A DNA stretch of 11,098 bases from Planctomycetota bacterium (GCA_023433825.1 JAEYTU010000008.1:1-11098), one strand, 5' to 3'; shown: positions 1-7,098, counted from the stretch's first letter. A program made the numbers and translations. The notes: generated from the sequence alone by a model not told the origin.

Positions 1-1282
1 GATGCAGGCCGTGCTCGGTCATGTTCCGTTCGACGTTCTCGACGACGACGATCGCGTCGTCGACGACGATGCCGATCGCGAGGATCAGCCCGAACATCGT
101 CAGCATGTTGACCGAGAAGCCGAACGCGGCGAGGAACAGGAACGTCCCGATCAGTGCAACCGGGATCGTGATCGTCGGGATCAGCGTCGCGCGCCAGTTC
201 CGCAAGAACAGCAGGACGACCAGGAACACGAGCACGAACGCCTCGATCAGCGTCCACATGACCTCGCGCAGCGACGCGCGGATGAACATCGACGAGTCGT
301 AGAAGAACTCGGTCTCGAGTCCTGGCGGATACGTCGGCGCGAGCCGCACGAGCAACTCGCGCACGCGGTCGGCGACCTCGACGAGGTTGGCGCCCGGCAA
401 CTGCGTGATCAGCAGCACGGCCGCCGGCAGGCCTCCCATGCTGGCTGCGCTGTTGAAGTCGCGCGTCTCCAGATCGACGCGGCCGACGTCGCGAATGCGC
501 ACGAGCCGTCCGCCGGCGTCGCTCTTGACGACGATCTCGCCGAACTCCTCGGGTGTCTCGAGGCGTCCCTGCGTCGTCAGCACGTACTCGAACACCTGGC
601 CCGTCGGCGCCGGCTGGCGGCCGAGCGCGCCCGGCGCGACTTCGACGTTCTGCGCGCGGATCGCCGCCGTCACGTCGCCGACCGTCAGACCGCGCGCCTT
701 CAACCGCTCGGGGTCGAGCCAGACGCGCATGCCGTAGTCCTTCGCCGGAAGCACCGACACGCCGCCGACGCCGTAGATGCGCGCGACCTCGTCGCGGACG
801 CGCAGCGTCAGGAAGTTGCTGAGGAACAAGTCGTCGTAGCGGCCGTCCTTCGTGTTCGCGCGAACGACGCCGACGAAGGCGCTCGTCTGCTTGCGCGTGA
901 CGATGCCCTGGCGGCGGACCTCTTCGGGCAGCCGCGCCTCGGCGAGCGTGACGCGGTTCTGGACGAGCACGGCCGCGAGATCGATGTCCATCCCGAGTTC
1001 GAACGTGACGTCGAGCTCGTAGCGTCCGGCCGTCGAGCGGCTCGACATGTAGATCATCCGGTCGACGCCGTTGACCTCCTGTTCGAGCAGCGATGCGACC
1101 GAGTCGGCGATCGTCTGTGCGTTCGCGCCGGGATAGGACGCCTCGACGCGAACGGTCGGCGGCGCGAGTTCGGGGTACTGGGCGACCGGGAGGAAGAACC
1201 ACGCGAGGCCGCCGGTCAGCAGCAGCACGATCGAGATCACGCTGGCGAAGACCGGGCGGTGCAGGAAGAACGTCGCGAGCAT
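1..1282 (-). CDS. RND (HAE1/AcrB-like) efflux pump inner-membrane subunit, N-terminal part, cut by window start
   Basis: This is the proton-driven drug exporter subunit of a tripartite pump, sited in the inner membrane. The reading frame runs from an ATG at 1282 leftward off the window, so 427 residues are present, about 40% of the roughly 1,040 usual for the family. The start MLATFFLHRPVFA aligns with the AcrB/MexB N-terminus. A first membrane helix lies at about residues 10-30, followed by LPVAQYPELAPP and the porter-domain motif SYPGA (49-53). Helices 2-4 fall at about 343-360, 367-387 and 392-413. The proton-relay pair is present as VVDDAIVVVEN, with Asp408 and Asp409 matching AcrB D407/D408. 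A GAGG ribosome site overlaps the stop codon of the adaptor gene, 5 bases before the ATG, which supports this start and coupled translation. Substrates cannot be predicted. The C-terminal half is outside the window, so intactness is unknown. Confidence 0.95.
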   Translation of the reverse strand, partial: MLATFFLHRPVFASVISIVLLLTGGLAWFFLPVAQYPELAPPTVRVEASYPGANAQTIADSVASLLEQEVNGVDRMIYMSSRSTAGRYELDVTFELGMDIDLAAVLVQNRVTLAEARLPEEVRRQGIVTRKQTSAFVGVVRANTKDGRYDDLFLSNFLTLRVRDEVARIYGVGGVSVLPAKDYGMRVWLDPERLKARGLTVGDVTAAIRAQNVEVAPGALGRQPAPTGQVFEYVLTTQGRLETPEEFGEIVVKSDAGGRLVRIRDVGRVDLETRDFNSAASMGGLPAAVLLITQLPGANLVEVADRVRELLVRLAPTYPPGLETEFFYDSSMFIRASLREVMWTLIEAFVLVFLVVLLFLRNWRATLIPTITIPVALIGTFLFLAAFGFSVNMLTMFGLILAIGIVVDDAIVVVENVERNMTEHGLH

Positions 1283-1289
1283 CGCTACC

Positions 1290-2426
1290 TCAGCGCCCCG
1301 TGCCGGCGGCGGCCGGCGCGGCTTCCTTCGGGACGACGAGCGTGCCCGGCCGTGCGCGCTGCAGGCCGTTGACGACGATCGCTTCGGTGCCGGTCAGGCC
1401 TTCGAGGATCGAACGGTGACCGCCGAGCAGGCCACCGATGACGACCGGCCGGCGCTCGACCTTGCCGTCGGCCCCGACGACGAGCACGTAGCGACCCTGC
1501 GGATCGTTCGCGATCGCGATCTCGGGCACGGTCCAGGTCAGTTCCTCGCGCAGCACGCAGCGCGTGCGGACGAACAGGCCCGGCAGCAGACGACCGTCGG
1601 CGTTGTCGAAGATCGCCTCGACGACGATCGTGCCGGTGGTCGGGTCGACGGCGTTGTCGGTGTGATGGAAACGGCCGACGTGGCCGTAGTCGCGCTCGTC
1701 GCCGACCCCCATTCGCACTTCGAGTTGGGGTTCGCCGTCAGGCCCCTTCGGCCGTTCGCCGAGCAACTTGCGGAGCAGCACCAACTGTCGCTCGTCGATC
1801 GTGTACGTCGCGTAGACGGTGCGATCGTCGACCAACGTCGTCAGCAGCGAGTTCTCGCCGACGAGGTCGCCAGGATCGGCGATCCGCACGCCGAGCCGCC
1901 CACTCATCGGCGCGGTCACGCGCGTGAACTCGAGATCGAGCTTGGCGGCCGCGAGCGTCGCCTCGGCGAGCTCGACGCGCGCGTTCGCGTCGACCTGCTC
2001 GGCCGAGGCACGGTCGAGTTGGATCTTCGGCGCGGCGTTGCGCTCGACGGCCTGCGTCGTGCGATCGAGCGTGACCTCGGCGAGCTTGGCCTGCGCCTTC
2101 GCCGCCGCGAGCTCGGCCTCACGCTGGCGAACGCGGATCTCGAACGGCCGCGGATCGATCGTGAACAGCAGCGCGCCGGCCTCGACCTGCTGGCCGCCGT
2201 CGACGTGACGTTCGTGCAGGAACCCCTGCACGCGCGGCCGGATCTCGACGGTCTTCGCGCTGCGCGTCGAACCGGTCGCGTCGAGCGTGACCGGGACCGT
2301 GCGCTGCACCGGCTTCGCGACGGTGACCTCGGGCGGCGGCGGCGGGGCGAACACCGGCGCTTCCTGTGCGCAGCCGGCCAGCAGCACGGCGAACGGGACG
2401 ACGACGAACGGGACGGATGCGCGCAT
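1290..2426 (-). CDS. RND efflux periplasmic adaptor (membrane fusion protein), lipoprotein
   Basis: This is the AcrA/MexA-type adaptor that bridges the inner-membrane pump and the outer-membrane channel; 378 residues, normal for the family. The N-terminus is a lipoprotein signal with lipobox LLAGC (Cys19), followed by a proline-rich linker (about 28-32). A lipoyl-like half-motif, VEIRPRVQGFL, lies near 60-70. An alpha-helical hairpin spans about 96-168, and the return lipoyl half TRVTAPMSGRLG lies at 168-179. Beta-barrel and membrane-proximal domains follow. The C-terminal tail (about 365-378) is Ala/Pro-rich and low in complexity. The start ATG overlaps the stop of the outer-membrane-factor gene as TGATG and has GAGGA 9 bases upstream. 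The open frame extends further upstream, but that part overlaps the preceding gene and is not adaptor-like. The pump gene begins 7 bases after this stop, so all three genes are very likely one transcript. Confidence 0.95.
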   Translation of the reverse strand: MRASVPFVVVPFAVLLAGCAQEAPVFAPPPPPEVTVAKPVQRTVPVTLDATGSTRSAKTVEIRPRVQGFLHERHVDGGQQVEAGALLFTIDPRPFEIRVRQREAELAAAKAQAKLAEVTLDRTTQAVERNAAPKIQLDRASAEQVDANARVELAEATLAAAKLDLEFTRVTAPMSGRLGVRIADPGDLVGENSLLTTLVDDRTVYATYTIDERQLVLLRKLLGERPKGPDGEPQLEVRMGVGDERDYGHVGRFHHTDNAVDPTTGTIVVEAIFDNADGRLLPGLFVRTRCVLREELTWTVPEIAIANDPQGRYVLVVGADGKVERRPVVIGGLLGGHRSILEGLTGTEAIVVNGLQRARPGTLVVPKEAAPAAAGTGR

Positions 2427-3895
2427 CAGGGGCGTTCCTCGGTGGCATCGCGTCGCTGCGGCACACCGCCGCCGAGAACGCGGTAGAGACGGATCGCCAG
2501 TCGCGCGAGGTCGGCGCGGCTGACGGCCTGTTGGTCCTCGACGGTCCGCAACGTGCGTTCGGCGTCGAGGACGTTCTGGAAGTCGGTCAGGCCTTCGAGA
2601 TAGAGCGTGCGGACGAGCTCGGCGGCGCGGCGCGACGCGTCGAGCGCGGCGTCGAGACTGCGCAGCCGGCGCTCCTCGGCGACGACGCCGGTCAACGTGT
2701 CCTCGACCTCGGCCATCGCGTTCAGCACCGCCTGCTCGTAGTCGGCGAGCGACGCATCGGCGATCGCCTCGCGCGCGTCGATCTCGGCGCGGATCCGGCC
2801 GAACTCGAACAGACGCCAGCGGAACGACGGCCCGGCCGTGTAGGTGCGGCTCCTCGCCGTCAGCGTCTCGTCGAACGTCAGCGACTCGTAGCCGAGGAAT
2901 CCGGTCAGCGAGAAGCTCGGGTACAGCTCGGCCGTCGCGACGCCGACGCGCGCGATGTCGGCGGCGACACGGCGCTCGGCCGCGCGCAGGTCGGGGCGCC
3001 TTCGCAGCAGTTCGGCCGGGACGCCGACTTCGAGTTGCTGCGGCAACGCCGGCACTGGCGCCGCCGTTTCGACGAGCCGTTCGGCGGCCAGCGGCGGGAC
3101 GCCGAGCAGGACCGCGATCCGGTTCGACGTCGCGCGGACGGCCTGTTCGAGCGTCGGGATCACGGCCTCGGTCGACGCAAGGTTCTGCTGCGCTTGTGCG
3201 ACGTCGAGCTCCGGCGCGAGTCCGGTCTCGAATCGGCCGCGCGCGAGGTCCAGCGTCCGCGTCTGCAACTCGGCGTTCGCGCGCGCGATCGCGAGGCGTT
3301 CCTGCAGCGAACGGTGATCGACGTAGGCCAGCGCGACTTCGGCGCGCAGCACGACGAGCAGGTCGTGCCAGTCCTCGATCGTCGCCTCGAGGTCGGCAGC
3401 CGCGGCCTCGCTCGCGCGGCGGATCCGGCCGAACACGTCGATCTCCCAACTCGCCTCGAGACCGATCCGCGCCAGTTCCTCGTCGTCCGGGCCAGCGCCC
3501 GGGAACTGCCCGAGTTGCCCGTTGCCCGAGTTGCGGAACCACTCGAGCCGCCCCGACGCACCGAGCCGCGGGAACAGTTCGGCGTCGACGCCGGCGGCCG
3601 TCGCACGCGCCGCCGAGATCCGGTGCATCGCCGCTCGCAGCGAGCGGTTCTCGCGTTCGACGCTCTCGACGAGCGCGACCAGCGTCGGGTCACCGAACGC
3701 GTCCCACCACCGTGCGAGATCGGGCGCGTCGCTGCTCAATCGCCCTTCGATCTGTTGCCGCCAACGGTCGCTCTTAGGCGCCGCTGGCTTCACGTAGTCG
3801 GGTCCGACGGTGCAGGCCGATGCGAGCCACGACACGCTGCCGCAGACGAGAGCTGCCGATTGGAAGTGAGAGAGTCGTGAAGAAGGTCTTGCCAC
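2426..3895 (-). CDS. Outer-membrane factor of RND efflux system (NodT/OprM-type lipoprotein)
   Basis: This is the TolC-like outer-membrane channel of the pump; 489 residues, as expected for NodT/OprM proteins. It starts at GTG (3895) with a possible weak ribosome site, AAGAG, 7 bases upstream. The N-terminus has a hydrophobic segment and a lipobox-like LASAC (Cys28), so it is probably lipidated. Family landmarks are TVGPDYVKP (29-37), WWDAFGDPTL (63-72) and SWEIDVFGRIRR (149-160) in the first OEP repeat. In the second repeat are RRPDLRAAERR (299-309) and AELYPSFSLTG (322-332). Long Ala/Glu/Arg-rich helices between them fit the periplasmic tunnel. It is the first gene of the operon, whereas the channel gene is often last or elsewhere. 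The start choice is moderately sure because no in-frame ATG lies upstream of the signal sequence. The divergent TetR gene is 113 bp away. Confidence 0.93.
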   Translation of the reverse strand: MARPSSRLSHFQSAALVCGSVSWLASACTVGPDYVKPAAPKSDRWRQQIEGRLSSDAPDLARWWDAFGDPTLVALVESVERENRSLRAAMHRISAARATAAGVDAELFPRLGASGRLEWFRNSGNGQLGQFPGAGPDDEELARIGLEASWEIDVFGRIRRASEAAAADLEATIEDWHDLLVVLRAEVALAYVDHRSLQERLAIARANAELQTRTLDLARGRFETGLAPELDVAQAQQNLASTEAVIPTLEQAVRATSNRIAVLLGVPPLAAERLVETAAPVPALPQQLEVGVPAELLRRRPDLRAAERRVAADIARVGVATAELYPSFSLTGFLGYESLTFDETLTARSRTYTAGPSFRWRLFEFGRIRAEIDAREAIADASLADYEQAVLNAMAEVEDTLTGVVAEERRLRSLDAALDASRRAAELVRTLYLEGLTDFQNVLDAERTLRTVEDQQAVSRADLARLAIRLYRVLGGGVPQRRDATEERP

Positions 3896-3929
3896 GCGCA
3901 GGCTCTTGGCGGATCGTCGACGAAGGCCG

Positions 3930-3991
3930 GGACACTAGTGACACCCAGTGCCAGAAACAAGACGGCGTGTCATGTGGTGCACGCAGTGTCC
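3930..3991. promoter_or_regulatory. Candidate TetR operator region: nested inverted repeats between regulator and efflux operon
   Basis: GGACACT (3930-3936) is matched by its exact reverse complement AGTGTCC (3985-3991). Nested inside, TGACAC (3939-3944) is matched by GTGTCA (3967-3972). The left cluster also contains the perfect palindrome CACTAGTG (3933-3940), and GTGCAC lies at 3977-3982. TetR-family dimers bind palindromes in just this kind of divergent gap, and the left cluster covers the predicted -10 box of the pump operon. Binding by the adjacent regulator is inferred from layout. Confidence 0.5.
3932..3960 (-). promoter_or_regulatory. Candidate sigma-70-type promoter of the efflux operon
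   Basis: On the minus strand, TTGTTT (3960-3955) and TAGTGT (3937-3932) are separated by exactly 17 bases, which fits -35 and -10 boxes. Transcription would begin near 3925, about 30 bases before the GTG of the outer-membrane-factor gene. The -10 box lies inside the palindrome CACTAGTG. The boxes match the consensus only partly (three positions each), so this is a candidate. Confidence 0.4.
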
Positions 3992-4008
3992 ACGACCGAG
4001 GAAACCCG

Positions 4009-4650
4009 ATGACCGGACTGAGCGCGACGACTGGACGCAGGACGAAGCTGAATCTGAAAGAACGCCGGCACGAGCTGCTGTGTGAAGAGCTGTCCGAGCT
4101 GGCGTTCGACCTGTTCGCCGAGCGCGGCTTCGACCAGACGACCGTCGACGACGTCGCGCAGGCGGCCGGCATCTCGCGGCGCACGTTCTTCCGGTACTTC
4201 AAGACGAAGGAGGACGTCGTGCTGCGGCGCTGGGACGACATGTGCGACCGGCTCGAAGCGGCGCTGACGGCGCGACCGAAGCGCGAGCCGCCGATCGTCG
4301 CGACGCTGCGGGCGCTGCAGACCGTCATGACGCACTACGCCGCGAACGCCGACCGAACGCGCCGACTGCGCCGCCTGTGCTGCGAGACGCCGAGCTTGCT
4401 CGCGCACCGCCTGGAGAAGCAGGTCGCATGGCGCGCATGCATCGCGAAGGCCGTCGCGGCGCGGATGCCGGCGCGCGCGCGGAAGACGTTCGTGCCGCAG
4501 TTGGTCGCAGCGGTCGCGATCGGCGCGTTCGACGTGGCCGCCGACGTCTGGCAGGACGGCGACGATCTCGATCTGCTGAAGACGCTCGACACGGTGTTCG
4601 CATCGCTGCCGAAGGTCGTCGCCGGCGTAGCCGACAGCGACAGCGACTGA
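4009..4650 (+). CDS. TetR-family transcriptional regulator, probable local repressor of the efflux operon
   Basis: This is a DNA-binding dimeric repressor of 213 residues, normal for the TetR family. The N-terminal domain (about 15-75) shows the signature region: ELAFDLFAERGFDQTTV, then the helix-turn-helix AQAAGISRRTFFRYFKTKED (about 50-69). The C-terminal ligand domain is all-helical, with an Arg-rich stretch (TRRLRRLCCETP), and resembles the MftR-type C-terminal domain. The ligand is unknown. The ATG at 4009 is chosen because GAGGA stands 6 bases before it and homology begins shortly after; the frame is open further upstream to 3820, but that would run through the operator and into the neighbouring gene. 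It is divergent from the three-gene pump operon, so it probably represses the operon and itself. A small MoaD/ThiS-like gene follows on the same strand and could be cotranscribed. Confidence 0.93.
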   Translation: MTGLSATTGRRTKLNLKERRHELLCEELSELAFDLFAERGFDQTTVDDVAQAAGISRRTFFRYFKTKEDVVLRRWDDMCDRLEAALTARPKREPPIVATLRALQTVMTHYAANADRTRRLRRLCCETPSLLAHRLEKQVAWRACIAKAVAARMPARARKTFVPQLVAAVAIGAFDVAADVWQDGDDLDLLKTLDTVFASLPKVVAGVADSDSD

Positions 4651-4702
4651 GGTGAGATTCCGCTGGCCTGCGCACGACGCGCCACGCGACGATCCACCGC
4701 CC

Positions 4703-4972
4703 ATGGCAATCGTGACCTTCGCGTCGAGCATCCTGCAACACGTGCCGGCACCGGCGGGTGAGTTCCCCGGGTCGACCGTGCGCGCAGTCCTCGAGCAGAC
4801 GTTCGCGCTGCAGCCGCGGCTTCGCAGCTACGTCCTCGACGACCAAGGCGCGCTGCGCCACCACCTCGCGGTGTTCGTCGACGGGATGCAGATCGACGAC
4901 CCGCGCACGCAGTCGGACCCGGTCGGTCCGAAGTCACGCATCCACGTCGTCCAGGCTCTCTCCGGAGGCTGA
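4703..4972 (+). CDS. Small MoaD/ThiS-like (ubiquitin-fold) protein with C-terminal Gly-Gly
   Basis: This predicted beta-grasp protein has 89 residues. The order fits the MoaD/ThiS family: a first strand MAIVTFASS, a loop, helix GSTVRAVLEQTFA (24-36), LRSYVLDDQGALRHHLAVFVDG (41-61), and the tail IHVVQALSGG, ending exactly in Gly-Gly. In known members that diglycine is adenylated by an E1-like enzyme (MoeB/ThiF) and becomes a thiocarboxylate sulfur donor or a conjugation end. No E1-like gene lies in the window, and no molybdopterin or thiamine genes are nearby, so the usual pathways are not supported by context. The start at ATG 4703 is preferred because family similarity begins there, though it lacks a clear ribosome site. 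GTG 4652, just after the TetR stop, would add a 17-residue charged and proline-rich extension. The Asp-box propeller gene follows after 2 bases, so the two products probably act together. Confidence 0.85.
   Translation: MAIVTFASSILQHVPAPAGEFPGSTVRAVLEQTFALQPRLRSYVLDDQGALRHHLAVFVDGMQIDDPRTQSDPVGPKSRIHVVQALSGG
4964..4968 (+). promoter_or_regulatory. Perfect ribosome binding site inside the Gly-Gly codons of the MoaD/ThiS-like gene
   Basis: GGAGG lies 6 bases before a TTG codon (4975) and is formed by the two C-terminal glycine codons of the upstream gene plus its last bases (tccGGAGGctga). It decides the non-ATG start of the propeller gene and ties translation of the two genes together. Confidence 0.85.
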
Positions 4973-4974
4973 TC

Positions 4975-6081
4975 TTGAAGTCACTGCTCGTCGGCTCGCG
5001 AAAGGGCCTGTTCCGCATCCAAGTCCAAGGCGCGCGCGCGACGGTCCAGGCGCCGTCGTTCCCCGGCGTGCCGGTCATCGCAGTGCTCCACGATCCGCGC
5101 GACGGCGCGATCTACGCAGCGCTCGATCACGGTCACTTCGGCGCGAAGCTGCATCGGTCGCGCGACGGCGGGAAGACGTTCACCGAGATCAAGACGCCGA
5201 CGTACCCGCCGAAGCCGGAGGGCCTCGAGGACGTGGACCCGATGCGCAAGACGCCGGTGCCGTGGTCGGTCGTCAAGATCTGGTCGCTCGCCGCGTCGAA
5301 CGCCGACGACCCGGGCGGGCTGTGGTGCGGAACGATCCCGGGCGGGCTGTTCCGTTCCGACGACGGTGGTGAGTCGTGGCGCATCGTCGAGTCGCTGTGG
5401 ATGCACGAGGATCGCCGTCGCTGGTTCGGCGGTGGCTACGACAACCCCGGTGTGCACTCGATCTGCGTCGACCCACGCAACAGCGACGTCGTGACGATCG
5501 CGGTCTCGTGCGGCGGCGTCTGGACGACGCGGGATCGCGGCGCGACCTGGAAGGTGATCGGCGCTGGGCAGCGCGCCAGCTACATGCCCCCCGAACTCGC
5601 GGGCGACCCGATCACGCAGGATCCGCACCGGATCGTCGCCTGTGCGACGCATCCCGATCGCATCTGGATGCAGCACCACTGCGGGATCTTTCGCAGCGAC
5701 GACGGCGGCGTGAACTTCACCGAGATCACGGCGGACGCGCCGTCACGGTTCGGCTTCGCGGTCGCCGTCGCGCCGAATGCGCCGGACACGGCGTGGTTCG
5801 TCCCGGCCGAGGCCGCCGAACGCCGGATCCCGACCGGCGGACGCCTGTGCGTGCTGCGGACGACCGATGCTGGCAAAAGCTTCGACGTTCTGTCGCGCGG
5901 GCTGCCCGAGCCGCCCGCCTACGACCTCGTCTACCGCCACGCGCTCGACGCCGACGCGACCGGCGGGCTCGCGTTCGGCTCGACGACCGGATCGCTGTGG
6001 ACGTCGAGCGACGGTGGCGACTCGTTCCATCTCGCCACCGCGCACCTGCCGCCGATCGCGACGGTCACGATCGAGTCGTAG
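4975..6081 (+). CDS. Cytosolic Asp-box (BNR) beta-propeller protein, exo-alpha-sialidase-like in annotation only
   Basis: The 368-residue protein has six Asp boxes (S/T-x-D-x-G-x-x-F/W): SRDGGKTF (62-69), SDDGGESW (128-135), TRDRGATW (185-192, Gly to Arg in the middle), SDDGGVNF (241-248), TTDAGKSF (296-303) and SSDGGDSF (344-351). Their regular spacing predicts a six-bladed propeller. It starts at TTG 4975, supported by GGAGG 6 bases upstream and the family-like beginning KSLLVGSRKGLF. No signal peptide or membrane segment is seen, so it is probably cytosolic, unlike secreted sialidases. Family-like conserved stretches are IWMQHHCGIFRSDDGG (230-245), PSRFGFAVAVAP (256-267), AYDLVYRHALD (315-325), FGSTTGSLW (334-342) and LPPIATV (358-364). 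The paired histidines 234-235 could be functional. I see no convincing sialidase arginine triad, so hydrolase activity is not claimed. It is tightly coupled to the MoaD/ThiS-like gene. Confidence 0.9.
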   Translation: MKSLLVGSRKGLFRIQVQGARATVQAPSFPGVPVIAVLHDPRDGAIYAALDHGHFGAKLHRSRDGGKTFTEIKTPTYPPKPEGLEDVDPMRKTPVPWSVVKIWSLAASNADDPGGLWCGTIPGGLFRSDDGGESWRIVESLWMHEDRRRWFGGGYDNPGVHSICVDPRNSDVVTIAVSCGGVWTTRDRGATWKVIGAGQRASYMPPELAGDPITQDPHRIVACATHPDRIWMQHHCGIFRSDDGGVNFTEITADAPSRFGFAVAVAPNAPDTAWFVPAEAAERRIPTGGRLCVLRTTDAGKSFDVLSRGLPEPPAYDLVYRHALDADATGGLAFGSTTGSLWTSSDGGDSFHLATAHLPPIATVTIES

Positions 6082-6120
6082 ACGTTGCGTCGTGCGCGGC
6101 GGCGTCGCGGCGGCCGGCGG

Positions 6121-7098
6121 TCACTGGATCCGGAAGCGCAATCCGGCGGACGACGTCAAGCCAAACGGACTGCCCGACTGCGCGTCGACGACGAGCCACT
6201 GCGTGAAGAAGTCCGGCCCGATCAACGTCGGGTCGTTCGGGATCGGCAGCGTGAACGACGCGGTGCCGTTGCCTGGACCGCTGCTGCCGAGGATCGGCGT
6301 CGGGAACTGCAGCGTCAGGCCAGCGAGCAACTGGCAGCCACCACCGAACGCGAACGGCAGCGTGACTCCGCCCCAGCTCGTGTTCGTCACGTCGAACGCC
6401 AACACGCCGCCGGTCGGCGCCGGCGCGTCGTGCAGCCGGATCGCGAAGTTGTTCGTGTTGATCGCCGGCAGGTTGACCGAGCTCATGACCGGGACGAACG
6501 AGCCAGCGCCGGCGCAACCGGTGCCGTACACCTCCATCGACAGACCACCGATCGCGACGTCGTCGACGAAGCATTTGAACGGGATCCCGGCGAGGTTCGA
6601 GTGCCGCAGGAACAGCTCGGCCGTGTAGGGACCGGTCGTCGGGACGACGATCGTGTTCGAGTACGACGCGCGCTCGAAGATCGAGGCCTGCGCCGGTGCC
6701 GGCAGCGTGCCCAGGAAGATCCGCGTGTTCGTCGCGTCGTAGATCCGCAGCTCGACGCGGTTGACCGACGGGGACGGCATCGGCGTTGCGCTCGGCTTCT
6801 CCCACATGGCCGAGAAGCGGATCGGAAGCGTCACGCCGGGCAGCGTGAACGGGTTGCTCACCCAAGTCGCCGACCTGACGGACGTCAGCGTCTGGAAGTC
6901 GGCGTAGAGCGCGTTCGACGGTCCGTTGCCGGTCGTCCGCGCCTCCGCGAACCCGGTCGTCCCGAGCGGATCGTTGAACGCGGTCATCGTCCAGCCGGTG
7001 GCGCCGGCTTCGAACTCGCCGTTCGGGATCAGGTTCTGAGCAGGAAGAGATGCGACAGCGAGCGCGCTGGCGACGAACAGGGACGAGACGAATCGCAT
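6121..7098 (-). CDS. Secreted protein with jelly-roll-like N-domain and Planctomycetota-type C-terminal domain
   Basis: The 325-residue protein is of unknown function. ATG 7098 is chosen because AAGGA stands 6 bases before it and it opens a clean signal peptide, MRFVSSLFVASALAVASLPA, probably cleaved before Gln21. Residues 22-187 begin NLIPNGEFEAGATGWT and end FVDDVAI, the pattern of carbohydrate-binding jelly-roll or DUF642-like domains, so surface glycan binding is possible. Residues about 190-325 form a separate domain with YGTGCAGAG (191-199), FAIRLHDAP (218-226), GGGCQLL (252-258), PNDPTLIGP (287-295), FTQWLVVDAQ (298-307) and GLRFRIQ at the terminus. I associate this domain with many secreted proteins of Planctomycetota; that is recollection, not a search. 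Cys195 and Cys255 may form a disulfide. It is divergent from a lipoprotein gene and convergent with the Asp-box gene, 39 bases away. No terminator hairpin with a T-run separates them. Confidence 0.85.
   Translation of the reverse strand: MRFVSSLFVASALAVASLPAQNLIPNGEFEAGATGWTMTAFNDPLGTTGFAEARTTGNGPSNALYADFQTLTSVRSATWVSNPFTLPGVTLPIRFSAMWEKPSATPMPSPSVNRVELRIYDATNTRIFLGTLPAPAQASIFERASYSNTIVVPTTGPYTAELFLRHSNLAGIPFKCFVDDVAIGGLSMEVYGTGCAGAGSFVPVMSSVNLPAINTNNFAIRLHDAPAPTGGVLAFDVTNTSWGGVTLPFAFGGGCQLLAGLTLQFPTPILGSSGPGNGTASFTLPIPNDPTLIGPDFFTQWLVVDAQSGSPFGLTSSAGLRFRIQ

Noticed and set aside
55..68. 14-bp perfect palindrome CGTCGTCGACGACG
   Set aside because: It falls within the codons for the conserved VVDDA proton-relay motif of the pump. 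GTC/GAC codon choice makes it palindromic without any regulatory role.
2..1372. Long plus-strand open frame of 456 codons opposite the pump gene
   Set aside because: It is codon-for-codon antisense to the RND pump frame. The protein is an Arg/Asp/Ala-rich low-complexity string without motifs, whereas the minus strand reads as a clear AcrB homologue.
4325..5078. Minus-strand frames (179 and 247 codons) across the TetR and MoaD/ThiS-like genes
   Set aside because: They run through three well-supported plus-strand genes and have Arg/Ser-rich shadow composition.
6082..6120. Possible terminator between the convergent propeller and secreted-protein genes
   Set aside because: The 39-base gap is GC-rich but has no stable stem followed by a T-run on either strand.
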